DNA from: 34-65-8 sp046294735
GTDB lineage: Bacteria; Pseudomonadota; Alphaproteobacteria; Sphingomonadales; Sphingomonadaceae
Assembly: GCA_046294735.1 (NCBI GenBank)
Contig: JBKBKB010000004.1
Location: 186,001-250,000 of the forward strand
Direction of reading: 5' to 3'
DNA length: 64,000 nucleotides
In this document: in pieces, positions 49,324 to 58,881 of the stretch
Position numbering within the stretch: the stretch's first letter is position 1
Layout of the letters: each line of letters starts with the position of its first letter
The notes under the pieces: generated by a model
What the model was told of the DNA's origin: nothing
The model's input: the letters and a program-made list of their open reading frames with translations, nothing else
The model's database searches: none
Position numbers and translations under genes: made by a program

Positions 49324-50271
49324 TCATGGCTTGTAGTCCGGCAGTTTCTGGCCACCGAGCAAGCCAGTTGCCCCTTCGTTTTCAAGCCGTTCTGTCACCG
49401 CCCGCAGCGCCTTGCTGGTCGCCTCCAGATCCTTGATCATCGCTTCGGCGGCAGGCAGCGTGGTTTCAGACAGTTGCCGCGTCGCCGGGCGGGCATCCTC
49501 CAGCGTGGCCGAAAGCGAGAGCGCGGCCTTGTTGGTCGCATTCAGCGTCTCGCGCAGCTGCTTGGCCAGCGAAGCCCCTTCCTGGTTGATCAGTTGGTCG
49601 GTCGATTTGGTTGCCTGCTCGAATGCGTCCAGTGCCTCGCCCGCTTCGCGCAAGGTGGTCTGCAATTGCACCAGCGTACCCTGCACCTGCGGGGTGGCTT
49701 GGGCAAGGTCAGCGGTCATCCGGTTGGTGTTGCGCAGGATCCCGGTCAGTTCCGCCTGATTCTCGTCCGACAGCAGCGAAGTCAGCCGCTCGGTCAGCGT
49801 TGCCAGCCGTTCCAGCAGCAGCGGCGCGTTCGCCAGGATCGCATTGAACCCGCCGGCCTTGGGCGGGATGATCGGCACGCCTTCGGTGCAGGCGGTGGTT
49901 TCGCAGGTAATCCTGGGCTGGCCGCTGCGCGCGCCTTCCAACAGGATGGTCGATCCGCCGGTGAAGGAGCCCTGGATGGTCGCCGTAGTGCCGACCAGGA
50001 TCGGCACTTCGCCCTTCACTTCGATCCGCACGCGGACGAATTCCGGGTCTTCGGGATAGAGCTCGATCTCATTGACCTGCCCGACCGGCACCCCGGAGAA
50101 CGACACCTGCGAGCCGCGCGCCAGGCCGTCGACCGACTGCTTGAAGAAGATGTCGTAATCCTTGGTGCTGCCCTGGCCCAGTTGGGCCAGCCAGACGATC
50201 GCCGCCGCCAGCATGGCCAGCAGCGCCAGAGTGACGATCCCAACCCAGACATGGTTTGCGCGTGTTTCCAT
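49324..50271 (-). CDS. mlaD: MCE-family lipid transporter substrate-binding protein (MlaD)
   Basis: A membrane-anchored periplasmic MCE-domain protein, 315 residues. One N-terminal helix (HVWVGIVTLALLAMLAAAIV), then the MCE domain with YDIFFKQSVDGLARGSQVSF and GVPVGQVNEIEL, then a long helical region (heptad-rich, residues about 150-300) that can form a coiled coil. It forms the hexameric tunnel of the phospholipid transporter. Starts 9 bases after mlaF. Confidence 0.93.
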   Translation of the reverse strand: METRANHVWVGIVTLALLAMLAAAIVWLAQLGQGSTKDYDIFFKQSVDGLARGSQVSFSGVPVGQVNEIELYPEDPEFVRVRIEVKGEVPILVGTTATIQGSFTGGSTILLEGARSGQPRITCETTACTEGVPIIPPKAGGFNAILANAPLLLERLATLTERLTSLLSDENQAELTGILRNTNRMTADLAQATPQVQGTLVQLQTTLREAGEALDAFEQATKSTDQLINQEGASLAKQLRETLNATNKAALSLSATLEDARPATRQLSETTLPAAEAMIKDLEATSKALRAVTERLENEGATGLLGGQKLPDYKP

Positions 50272-50280
50272 TGCCCTGCC

Positions 50281-51180
50281 TTATGCCCCGCCCAGTCCTG
50301 ACTTGTCCAACGCTTTGCCCGCCTGCCCGTGCCCGATCTGACTCTGGCCGCCCCGCTGCTGCCGTTCCTGCGACGAGCGCGCGGCGCGGCCACGCGGGCC
50401 GTTGAAATATTCGTCGATCCACGGATGGTCAGTTTCAAGCAGTTCCGGGATAGTGCCCACGGCGATGACCTGCTTGTCAGCCAGCACCGCCACCCGGTCA
50501 CAGATCTCGTAGAGGGTATCGAGATCGTGGGTGATCAGGAACACGGTCAGGCCCAGTGTGGCCTTCAGTTCGCGGGTCAGGTGGTCGAACGCGGCGGCAC
50601 CAATCGGGTCGAGCCCGGCGGTCGGCTCGTCGAGGAACAGCAATTCCGGATCGAGCGCCAGCGCCCGCGCCAGCCCGGCGCGTTTGCGCATCCCGCCCGA
50701 CAGTTCGGACGGATACTTGTCGATCGCATCTTCCGGCAGGCCCGACAGCATGACCTTGTAGCGGGCGATTTCCTTGAGCAGGCCAGCGTCGATTTCCGGA
50801 TAGAACTGCTTGAGCGGAACCTCGACGTTCTCGCCCACAGTCAGGGTGGAGAACAGCGCGCCGCCCTGGAACAACACGCCCCAGCGGTTGCGGACACCCA
50901 GAACTTCGTCCGGCTCCCCGTCGGTGATCGAGCGGCCGAACACCTCGATATGCCCCTCGTTGGGGATCTGCAGGCCAATGACCGAGCGCATCAGGACCGA
51001 CTTGCCGGTGCCCGATCCGCCGACCACGCCAATGATCTCGCCCCGCCGGACCTTGAGATCGAGCCCATCGTGCACGGCGACATCACCGAACTTGTTGACC
51101 AGCCCCTGGACGACAATCGGATAGTCGCCACGGTAGCGGGCGTGGCGGTCGAGACTGGCAGCGGCGGCCTGTTCGTTCAT
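50281..51180 (-). CDS. mlaF: Lipid ABC transporter ATPase (MlaF)
   Basis: Cytoplasmic ATPase of 299 residues. Walker A GGSGTGKSVLM, signature LSGGMRKRAGLARAL, Walker B LLFLDEPTAGLDP and switch His in LITHD. ATG 51180 overlaps the mlaE stop (ATGA). The C-terminal tail is Arg/Gln/Gly-rich (SSQERQQRGGQSQIGHGQ). Energises the MlaE/MlaD complex. Confidence 0.95.
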   Translation of the reverse strand: MNEQAAAASLDRHARYRGDYPIVVQGLVNKFGDVAVHDGLDLKVRRGEIIGVVGGSGTGKSVLMRSVIGLQIPNEGHIEVFGRSITDGEPDEVLGVRNRWGVLFQGGALFSTLTVGENVEVPLKQFYPEIDAGLLKEIARYKVMLSGLPEDAIDKYPSELSGGMRKRAGLARALALDPELLFLDEPTAGLDPIGAAAFDHLTRELKATLGLTVFLITHDLDTLYEICDRVAVLADKQVIAVGTIPELLETDHPWIDEYFNGPRGRAARSSQERQQRGGQSQIGHGQAGKALDKSGLGGA

Positions 51181-52286
51181 CCCCAGCCCAGTTCTGTAAA
51201 GAACACCGCGAAGAAGGCATCGAGCACGATTACTGCAAAGATCGCCGAAACCACCGCCAGTGTGGTGCGGCGCCCCACTTCTTCCGAATTGCCCTTGACC
51301 TGCATCCCGTTGTAGCACCCTGCAATCGCAACGATCAGGCCGAACACCGGCGCCTTGATCAACCCGACCCACAGGTCATGCGTTGGCACCACTTCCTTGA
51401 TCCGCTCAAGGAAGGTCAGGAACGGGATGCCCAGCATCACGTCGCCCACCACCGCCCCGCCGATGATCGCCACGACCGAGGCATAAAAGCCGAGCAGGAC
51501 CATCATGAAGGTCGCGGCCAGGATGCGCGGGATCACCAGCGCCTCGATTGGGGAGATGCCGATGGTCCGCATGGCATCGATTTCCTCGGTCAGCTTCATC
51601 GTGCCGAGTTGCGCGGCGAAGGCCGAGCCCGACCGGCCGGCGACCATGATCGCGGTCATCAGCACGCCCAGTTCGCGCAAGGTGATCCGGCCAACCAGGT
51701 TCACGGTCAGCGATTCGGCCCCGAACTGCTGCAGTTGCACCGCACCCTGCTGGGCGATCACGATCCCGATCAGGAAGCTCATCAGGCCGATAATCGGGAG
51801 CGAATCCACGCCCACCAGCTCGAGCTGGTGGACCAGTGCCTTGCCCCGGAAGCGCGAGGGGTGCCGGATCAGCGATCCCGCCGCCACAATCACCTGGCCA
51901 AGAAAGCCGACCACACCGCGCACCCCGGTGCCGATTTCGGTGATCGCCTTGCCAATCCGGGCAGGCGCGCCTTCGATCAGCGAGGGATGGAATTTCACCT
52001 CGCTGCTTGGCTGACCCAGTTTCTCGAGCGCGGTAATCAGCCGCATGGCCCGCTCGCTGCCGCCGGTTATCGCGGCCCCGTGGTCGCTCGCCAGTGCCGA
52101 TATGACGTAGGCGCCGACGGTGTCGATCTCGCTCACTTCGGCCAGGTCGATGGCGGGCACTGGATCGAGCGCGCGCAGGTCATCGACCACGCCGGCAATG
52201 GTGGAAACCATGTAGGGGCCTGCGAGCACCAGCACCGAACCGGTGCCGCTGCTCTCCTCCAGCCGGTATGACGCGCCTTCGCTCAT
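51177..52286 (-). CDS. mlaE: Lipid ABC transporter permease MlaE with N-terminal STAS domain
   Basis: Inner-membrane permease of 369 residues. The first 120 residues form a STAS domain (LVLAGPYMVSTIAGVVDDLR, ALDPVPAIDLAEVSEIDTVG), which in E. coli is the separate protein MlaB. The MlaE part follows, with LVGRITLRELGVLMTAIMVA and GRSGSAFAAQLGTMKLTEEI. The fusion explains why mlaB is absent from the operon. Divergent from valS with 164 bases between. Confidence 0.94.
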   Translation of the reverse strand: MSEGASYRLEESSGTGSVLVLAGPYMVSTIAGVVDDLRALDPVPAIDLAEVSEIDTVGAYVISALASDHGAAITGGSERAMRLITALEKLGQPSSEVKFHPSLIEGAPARIGKAITEIGTGVRGVVGFLGQVIVAAGSLIRHPSRFRGKALVHQLELVGVDSLPIIGLMSFLIGIVIAQQGAVQLQQFGAESLTVNLVGRITLRELGVLMTAIMVAGRSGSAFAAQLGTMKLTEEIDAMRTIGISPIEALVIPRILAATFMMVLLGFYASVVAIIGGAVVGDVMLGIPFLTFLERIKEVVPTHDLWVGLIKAPVFGLIVAIAGCYNGMQVKGNSEEVGRRTTLAVVSAIFAVIVLDAFFAVFFTELGWG

Positions 52287-52450
52287 CGCCGCAACCTATG
52301 CGGACAAAAGGCTGATGGCACAAGCCAGTGTTCCACGCCGTCATTCCCCCATGTTGCGCCGCAGCGCCCGCGCTGGCATGGGCGCGGGCGACGTTATTCA
52401 ATGCGGTGCCGGCCTCCAGCACCGAAAGTGAGCATCAGCGAACAAACATT

Positions 52451-55183
52451 ATGACCACAACGCTCGACACGACTTTCGATCCCGCCGCCATCGAAGCAAA
52501 GTGGTATGCCCACTGGGAAACGCATGGCCTGTTCCGGCCTGAACGGCCCGATGCCGAGCCCTTCACCATCGTTAACCCGCCGCCGAACGTCACCGGCTCC
52601 CTGCACATCGGCCACGCGCTCGACAACACGCTGCAGGACGTGGTGATCCGCTACGAACGGCTGCGCGGCAAGGATGCGCTGTGGGTGGTCGGCACCGATC
52701 ATGCGGGCATCGCCACCCAGATGGTCGTCGAACGCCAGCTTGAGGCCCGCCAAGACAAGCGCACCAATTATAGCCGCGAAGATTTCGTCGCTAAGGTGTG
52801 GGAATGGAAGGCCGAGAGCGGCGGCACCATCACCAACCAGCTGCGCCGGCTGGGCTGTTCGATGGACTGGAGCCGCGAACAGTTCACCATGGACCCGCAC
52901 TTCACCAAGGCGGTGATCAAGACCTTCGTCGATCTCTACAACGACGGGCTGATCTACCGTGACAAGCGGCTGGTCAACTGGGACGTCAAGCTCAAGACCG
53001 CAATCAGCGACCTCGAAGTGGAAACGCAGGAGGTCAAGGGTGGATTCTGGCACTTCCGCTACCCGCTCGCCGCCGATGAAAACGGGAATCCCGTCACCAC
53101 CAGCGAGGGCAAAGACTTCCTGGTCGTCGCCACTACCCGTCCGGAGACAATGCTGGCCGACATGGCAGTGGCGGTAAACCCGGCGGACGAACGCTACGCC
53201 AGCGTGGTGGGCAAGCATATCATCCTGCCACTGACCGGCCGGCGGATTCCGGTGATTGCCGACGAGCACGCCGATCCGGAACTCGGCTCGGGCTGCGTCA
53301 AGATCACCCCCGGGCACGACTTCAACGACTTCGAGGTGGGCAAGCGCGCCGGGTTTGCACCCGCCGCCATGCTCAACATGCTCGATGCCGATGGCAACGT
53401 GTGCCAGACCACCGACGGCCTGGTGCCGGAAGAGTTCATCGGCCTGCACCGTTTCCGCAAGGATGGTGCAGACGGTGCGCGCGAGCTGTTGGTGAAGCGG
53501 ATGAAGGAGCAGGGCTACCTCATCCCCTACACCGACAAGGACGGCGCGGAACACGACGCCGAGCCGCGCACCATCCAGACCCCGTTCGGCGACCGCGGCG
53601 GCGTGGTGATCGAACCGTGGCTGACCGACCAGTGGTATGTCGACGCAGAAAAGCTGGCGGTGAAGCCGATCGACGCGGTCCGCAGCGGAGCGATCGAGAT
53701 CGTGCCGAAAACCTGGGAAAAGACTTTCTTCAACTGGATGGAGAACATCCAGCCGTGGTGCGTCAGCCGCCAATTGTGGTGGGGGCACCGAATTCCGGCG
53801 TGGTTTGGTGATGATGGCCGCTGCTTTGTGGCCGAAACTGCCGACGCCGCGCAGGCGCTTGCCGGTGAAGGCGTGAGCTTGACGCAGGATGAGGACGTGC
53901 TCGACACCTGGTTCTCATCCGCCCTGTGGCCCTTCGCCACGCTGGGCTGGCCCGAGCGGACTGACCTGCTTGCAAAGCACTATCCCAACAGCCTCCTCAT
54001 CTCCGGCTTCGACATCCTGTTCTTCTGGGACGCGCGGATGATGATGATGGGCCAGGCGATGACCGGACAGAACCCGTGGCGGCGGCTCTACCTGCACGGT
54101 CTGGTGCGCGCGCCGGACGGGCAGAAGATGTCCAAGTCCAAGGGCAATGTGGTCGATCCCCTGGGCCTGATCGACCAGTATGGCGCCGATGCGCTGCGGT
54201 TCTTCATGGCGGCGATGGAGAGCCAGGGCCGCGACATCAAGATGGATGAACGCCGCGTCGAGGGATACCGCAACTTCGCCACCAAGCTGTGGAACGCGGC
54301 GCGGTTCTGCCAGTCGAACGGGATCGGCGCATCCGCCAGCATCAAGGCCCCGCCTGCACGCCTTGCGGCCAACCAGTGGATCATCGGCGAAGTCGCGGCC
54401 TGTGTTGCCGAAATCGAACGCGCCATGGCCGAGCTGCGCTTCGATGCGGCGGCGAACGCGATCTACCAGTTCACCTGGAGCAAGTTCTGCGACTGGTATC
54501 TGGAGCTGATCAAGCCAGTCTTTGCCGGCGACGCTGACAGCCCGCCCGCCATCGAAACCCGCCAAGTCGCCGGCTGGGCGCTCGACCAGATCCTGGTCAT
54601 GCTCCACCCCTTCATGCCCTTCATCACGGAAGAACTGTGGCATGCTCAGGGAACGCGCCCCTACGAGCTGATCCTGGCGAAGTGGCCGAACCCGCAGGCC
54701 GAGATCAGCAAGGAGGCGACCGACGCAATCGACTGGGTGATCGAGCTGACCAGCAATATCCGATCCGCCAAGAACGAACTCGGCATCACACCGGGGGCCA
54801 AGCTGGCGGCGTTCCTTGCCGCGCCGTCCGACGTGGCGGCGCGCACGATCGAGCGCAGCAGCGCAGCCATCGAACGCCTCGCCCGCCTCACGCCGGTTAC
54901 CGTAGGCGAAGCGCCCGCAGGCCCGGCGATGCAGGTGATCGCCGGCAGCGACGTGTTCGTGATCCCGCTCGAAGGCGTAATTGACATTGCGGCGGAAAAG
55001 GCCCGGCTGGCGAAGGCGCTGGCGGCTTCGGAAAAGGAAGCCAAGGCGCTCGACGGGCGGCTGTCCAACGCCAGCTTCGTCGAACGGGCGAAGCCGGAAG
55101 CAGTCGAGAAAGCCCGGGCCGATTTCGCGCACCACTCTGCCGAAGTGGCGCGGCTCAGGGCGGCGCTGGAACGGCTGGGCTAA
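52451..55183 (+). CDS. valS: Valyl-tRNA synthetase
   Basis: Class I aminoacyl-tRNA synthetase of 910 residues, ATG 52451. HIGH at residues 52-55 in PPPNVTGSLHIGHAL; KMSKS-type loop KMSKSKGN from Lys559; editing domain with TTRPETMLADMAVAVNP; C-terminal coiled coil (EKARLAKALAASEKEAKALD). Length and order of parts are normal. A CGGTGC/GCACCG hairpin at 52404-52424 lies in the leader. Confidence 0.97.
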   Translation: MTTTLDTTFDPAAIEAKWYAHWETHGLFRPERPDAEPFTIVNPPPNVTGSLHIGHALDNTLQDVVIRYERLRGKDALWVVGTDHAGIATQMVVERQLEARQDKRTNYSREDFVAKVWEWKAESGGTITNQLRRLGCSMDWSREQFTMDPHFTKAVIKTFVDLYNDGLIYRDKRLVNWDVKLKTAISDLEVETQEVKGGFWHFRYPLAADENGNPVTTSEGKDFLVVATTRPETMLADMAVAVNPADERYASVVGKHIILPLTGRRIPVIADEHADPELGSGCVKITPGHDFNDFEVGKRAGFAPAAMLNMLDADGNVCQTTDGLVPEEFIGLHRFRKDGADGARELLVKRMKEQGYLIPYTDKDGAEHDAEPRTIQTPFGDRGGVVIEPWLTDQWYVDAEKLAVKPIDAVRSGAIEIVPKTWEKTFFNWMENIQPWCVSRQLWWGHRIPAWFGDDGRCFVAETADAAQALAGEGVSLTQDEDVLDTWFSSALWPFATLGWPERTDLLAKHYPNSLLISGFDILFFWDARMMMMGQAMTGQNPWRRLYLHGLVRAPDGQKMSKSKGNVVDPLGLIDQYGADALRFFMAAMESQGRDIKMDERRVEGYRNFATKLWNAARFCQSNGIGASASIKAPPARLAANQWIIGEVAACVAEIERAMAELRFDAAANAIYQFTWSKFCDWYLELIKPVFAGDADSPPAIETRQVAGWALDQILVMLHPFMPFITEELWHAQGTRPYELILAKWPNPQAEISKEATDAIDWVIELTSNIRSAKNELGITPGAKLAAFLAAPSDVAARTIERSSAAIERLARLTPVTVGEAPAGPAMQVIAGSDVFVIPLEGVIDIAAEKARLAKALAASEKEAKALDGRLSNASFVERAKPEAVEKARADFAHHSAEVARLRAALERLG

Positions 55184-55487
55184 GCCTTGTCCAGTCTGCC
55201 ACGCCGGGCTTGACCCGGGGTCCGGCAGTTCGTCAAGGTGCAAACGATCTCGCCAGAAAGCGGATGACCGGCTCGGGGGCCGGGGTGAAGGCGGTTGGAA
55301 CGCGCTAATTTCCTACATTGCCCGATTGTGCCATGACCTTGCCGATGCCCACGCCCAGCGCCCTCACCCGTCAATCGAGCCTGTCGATCAAACCACCCGG
55401 TTGTGATCGATCGGTTTTGAACGCCAGGACAGTGGTCCATGCGGTCCATGTGCACTCCACCTGCGACGAACCGATTGGAGCCTCACC
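55184..55487. other. Intergenic region between valS and queE
   Basis: This 304-base stretch has no convincing gene. It starts with an imperfect GC-rich hairpin at 55196-55228, holds a moderately AT-richer patch near 55300-55320 (GCGCTAATTTCCTACATTGC) that could contain a promoter, and ends with a doubled GGTCCATG (55433-55450). No preQ1 riboswitch signature was recognised before queE. Confidence 0.5.
55196..55228. repeat. Imperfect hairpin resembling a dispersed alphaproteobacterial repeat
   Basis: CTGCC, then CCGGG-CTTGA-CCCGG, then GGCAG form nested arms. The core GCCGGGCTTGACCCGGGGTC resembles the GGGCTTGACCCGGGG-type intergenic element that I recall from alphaproteobacterial genomes. Thirteen bases after the valS stop, it may also act as a terminator. 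Confidence 0.45.
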
Positions 55488-56234
55488 ATGCCTCTGACCC
55501 TGGCCACCCAGGCCCCGGGCGAGCCGGAGCTGTTCGCCTCGATCCAGGGCGAAGGGCCGAGCGCCGGGATGCCGGTCGCCTTCGTGCGCCTTAGCCGCTG
55601 CAACCTTGCCTGCACGTGGTGCGATACCGCCTACACTTGGCGGTTTGAGGGCGAAAAAGGCCTCTCTCGGCGCCCGCACCGCGATGACACCGCGTTCGAA
55701 CGGCGGGCCAATCAGGTCGTGCTGGACGAAGCGGACGTGGCGGAACGGATCGCGGGGCTGGGGCAGAATCGGCTGGTCGTGACCGGCGGCGAGCCGCTGC
55801 TGCAGAGTGCGGCGCTGGCCCGGCTGCTGGCGCTGCTGCCGGACATGAGCGTGGAGATCGAGACCAACGGCACCGTCGCCCCCTCCGTGGCGCTCGATGT
55901 GCGGGTGGACCAGTACAACGTCAGCCCCAAGCTGGCGCACAGCGGCAACCCGGCCGAGTTGGCGCTGGTGCCCGAACGACTGGATGCCTGGGCGACCGAT
56001 GCCCGCGCCTTCCTCAAGTTCGTGATTGCGGAGCCCGCCGACGTCGATGAAGTCCTCGCGCTGCAAGAACGCTACCGCTTTCCGGCGGCGCGGGTGTTCC
56101 TGATGGCTGAAGGCACCGACAGCGCCACACTGCGCGCACGCCAGAAATGGCTGAGCGGGTTATGCCTTCAGCACGGGTTCCGGCTGAGCGACCGGCTGCA
56201 CATCCACCTCTATGGCGATACAAGGGGGACCTGA
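55488..56234 (+). CDS. queE: 7-carboxy-7-deazaguanine synthase QueE
   Basis: Radical-SAM enzyme of 248 residues in queuosine synthesis, turning carboxytetrahydropterin into carboxydeazaguanine. The cluster motif CNLACTWCDT (Cys-x3-Cys-x2-Cys) is preceded by SIQGEGPSAGMPVAFVRLS, and VVTGGEPLL and ETNGT follow. The ATG lies 8 bases after TTGGAG. Length is near that of the family. QueC and QueD are not in the window. Confidence 0.93.
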   Translation: MPLTLATQAPGEPELFASIQGEGPSAGMPVAFVRLSRCNLACTWCDTAYTWRFEGEKGLSRRPHRDDTAFERRANQVVLDEADVAERIAGLGQNRLVVTGGEPLLQSAALARLLALLPDMSVEIETNGTVAPSVALDVRVDQYNVSPKLAHSGNPAELALVPERLDAWATDARAFLKFVIAEPADVDEVLALQERYRFPAARVFLMAEGTDSATLRARQKWLSGLCLQHGFRLSDRLHIHLYGDTRGT

Positions 56235-56328
56235 CACTTGTTACGCTTTCGATCCTCACCCCGGTTCGCCTGCGGCGAAGGCGCGAGGATATCGCGAGCG
56301 CGGACGCGCTTGCGCAAAGCAAAAGGAC

Positions 56329-58044
56329 TTAATTGCCCTGCGTGCGCCAGCGCTGGACGACGCGGTGGACCTGCTCCTCCTCGCCGCCGGAGCGGTTCCA
56401 CAGCTGGACAAAGCTCGGGTCTTCCGAGGCCGGGCGCTTCACTTCCTCAAGGTTGTCGAAGCTGACCCGAATGGGGATTGCCACGCCTTCGCCGCAAATG
56501 ATGCATTCGCGGTTGCGCAGGGCCGGGATCGAATCGAGGAACCCGCGCGCCCCTTCTGGCATGGCGGCTTTCACAAACGCCTGGTCACGGTCGTTGTTGA
56601 GGCGCATTGAAATGATCGTGCCGCACTGCGACAGCACGCCTTCGGCCAGATCGCTCGGACGCTGGGTAATCAGACCAAGCGAAATGCCGTACTTGCGGCC
56701 TTCCTTGGCGATGCGGCTGAGAATGCGGCCAACGCTGGAGCCATCGGCGTTCTTCTCGTTCGGCACGTATCGGTGCGCTTCCTCGCACACCAGCAGGATC
56801 GGCCGGGTCTGCTCTTCACGGCCCCAGATGGCGAAGTCGAAGGTCAAGCGGCTGAGCACCGCGACCACAGTACTGGTGATGTCCGACGGCACGCCCGAGA
56901 CGTCGATGATGCAGATCGGTTTGCCGTCGCCTGGCATCCGAAAGATCCGGCTGATGAAATCGGCCATTGTGTCGCCCACCAGCATGCCGGAAAACATGAA
57001 CTGATAACGCGGGTCGGACTTGAGCTCGTCGAGCTTGGTGCGGATGCGCACGAACGGCGCGGTGTTGGTGGCCTTGTCGAGCTTGCCCATCTCGTTCTGG
57101 ATCTCGCTGGCAAGGTCCGACAGGAGATAGGGGATCGGGCTGTCCACTGTGATCTTGCCGATCGCCTCCGACAGACGGTTCTTCTGCCGCGCACGCAGCA
57201 GGCACTTGGCCAGGATGTCGGCATCGATCTGCCGGTCGTTGCCGCGAGCGGTCAACAGGACTTCGCAGTGTTCCTCGAAGTTCATCAGCCAATACGGCAT
57301 CGACAGGTTGGAGACGTCGAGGATCAGCCCATTGGTCTTGAACGCGGCGGAGTATTCGCCGTGCGGGTCGATCATCAGAATGTGGCCTTCGGGCGCCGCC
57401 TCGCAGATCCGGTGCAGGATCAGCGCCGCGCTGGTCGACTTGCCGGTGCCGGTCGAGCCGAGCAGGGCGAAGTGCTTGCCGAGCATGGCATCGATGTAGA
57501 TGCCGGCGCGGATGTCCTTGGTCGGATAGACCGTCCCGACCTGGATATTGGAGCGCCCGTCGCTGGCGTAGATGTGGCGCAAGTCGCCGGTGGTGGCGGG
57601 ATAGATCAGCGCGCCGGGAACCGGATAGCGGGTCACACCGCGGCGGAAGCCATGGATTTTGCCGGTCAACTTCTCCTCGTTGCCTTCGCCGAGGAAGTCG
57701 ATGTTGGCCAGGATGCCGCCCGCGCGCCGGTCCTGCCGCTGGTTGCGCACGCTGGCGAGCAGCCAGGCATTGCCGACGCGGATCTTGATCTGGCTGCCGA
57801 CCTGGCCCGCGAGCGCGATCGACGGATCATTGTCAGCCATGCATTCATTGAGGCGTTCGAGGTCAAGCGCGATCTGCGAGCCCGAGCCAGCGATTTCCAG
57901 CACCACCCCGATGGGCTTGGTGGCGTTGTCGCCCGGGGCGGTCTTGGCCGGTCCGGGCACCGGACGCGGGGCCGACTGGCGCACACCGTCCGCTGCGGGA
58001 TCGGTTGCCCGCCGGTCAAAGTTGTGGTTGCCCATATCGGTCAT
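56329..58044 (-). CDS. HerA-type helicase/translocase ATPase (DUF87)
   Basis: P-loop ATPase of 571 residues. An N-terminal HAS-barrel-like region (QIALDLERLNECMADNDPSI) is followed by Walker A GSTGTGKSTSAALIL, Walker B IDPHGEYSAAF, and a C-terminal segment PILLVCEEAHRYVPNEKNAD with the HerA catalytic Glu. HerA translocates DNA as a hexamer and in archaea works with NurA nuclease. No NurA or defence partner sits beside it. Gap of 84 bases to TIGR02186. It converges on queE. Confidence 0.87.
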   Translation of the reverse strand: MTDMGNHNFDRRATDPAADGVRQSAPRPVPGPAKTAPGDNATKPIGVVLEIAGSGSQIALDLERLNECMADNDPSIALAGQVGSQIKIRVGNAWLLASVRNQRQDRRAGGILANIDFLGEGNEEKLTGKIHGFRRGVTRYPVPGALIYPATTGDLRHIYASDGRSNIQVGTVYPTKDIRAGIYIDAMLGKHFALLGSTGTGKSTSAALILHRICEAAPEGHILMIDPHGEYSAAFKTNGLILDVSNLSMPYWLMNFEEHCEVLLTARGNDRQIDADILAKCLLRARQKNRLSEAIGKITVDSPIPYLLSDLASEIQNEMGKLDKATNTAPFVRIRTKLDELKSDPRYQFMFSGMLVGDTMADFISRIFRMPGDGKPICIIDVSGVPSDITSTVVAVLSRLTFDFAIWGREEQTRPILLVCEEAHRYVPNEKNADGSSVGRILSRIAKEGRKYGISLGLITQRPSDLAEGVLSQCGTIISMRLNNDRDQAFVKAAMPEGARGFLDSIPALRNRECIICGEGVAIPIRVSFDNLEEVKRPASEDPSFVQLWNRSGGEEEQVHRVVQRWRTQGN

Positions 58045-58128
58045 ACGCGACCCGTCCCCTGTTGCGTTGCGAAAGGGGGCTAGGGCATTAACGGTTAAGA
58101 TCGCGTCAACGATGCCGTCATGTGCTTG

Positions 58129-58881
58129 TCAGATATAGGCAAACAGGCGTCCGGCCATCCAGCCCATGCCGACTGACATAGCCACTGCCAGCAAGCCGTA
58201 GAGCAGGGCCTGCTGCTGCGAGAACACCTCGATGAACCGTTCGAACCCAACCTTGCGCACTTCCACTTCGGAAATGGCAGAAGCAATCACCCGGCCTCGG
58301 GTAATGGCAAAGGTTTCAGCAGTATAGGTACCGGTCTGCACGTTGGAGGGGAGCTCTATCCGGGCCTGATAGAGCACTTGCTCGCTGATCTGCACCCCGC
58401 CCATGTCCTGCTTGTAAAGGCCTTGCCGGGTGCGCAGGTCGACCAGTCCGGCAGCAAACCGCTGCTGCTCCCCAAGCTCCAGCAGCCCGGTCGGCGACAG
58501 CTGGATGAACTCGGTCCCGAGCTCGTAGATCGCGGCCGTCCGCTCATCGACAATGTCGCTGACCGGGGCCGAGGAGGCGACCGCAAAGAACGACGGGGCG
58601 GAACGGAAGGCCGTGCTGTCGGCGTTGATCCAGATGCCCGCTACGCGCTGCTTCTCGCGGACCTGAACCGGGACAGTCGGCCCCTTGAGCACAACCACGA
58701 TCTCGTAATCCTCGCCGGCCCGCCTCCCCCCCGGATCCAGGATCGCGCCGAACAGCAGCAGTTCTGTCCCGGTGAAACCCTGCCGCACCTGCACCTCGTG
58801 CTGCGATACCTCCGGCACCAGGATCGGATCGCGCTGCGCCGGCAGCATCACCAGGGCGAACAGGAGGAACAGCCGCTTCAC
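58129..58881 (-). CDS. TIGR02186 family membrane-anchored protein
   Basis: A protein of 250 residues starting at GTG 58881 (VKRLFLLFALVMLPAQRDPI), which overlaps the TauE stop as GTGA. Beta-rich exported domain with VRQGFTGTELLLFGAILDPG, then a C-terminal helix (LLYGLLAVAMSVGMGWMAGR). The family is conserved beside sulfite-exporter-like genes in alphaproteobacteria; its biochemical role is unknown to me. A longer open frame to 59814 is a shadow of tauE. Confidence 0.82.
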   Translation of the reverse strand: MKRLFLLFALVMLPAQRDPILVPEVSQHEVQVRQGFTGTELLLFGAILDPGGRRAGEDYEIVVVLKGPTVPVQVREKQRVAGIWINADSTAFRSAPSFFAVASSAPVSDIVDERTAAIYELGTEFIQLSPTGLLELGEQQRFAAGLVDLRTRQGLYKQDMGGVQISEQVLYQARIELPSNVQTGTYTAETFAITRGRVIASAISEVEVRKVGFERFIEVFSQQQALLYGLLAVAMSVGMGWMAGRLFAYI

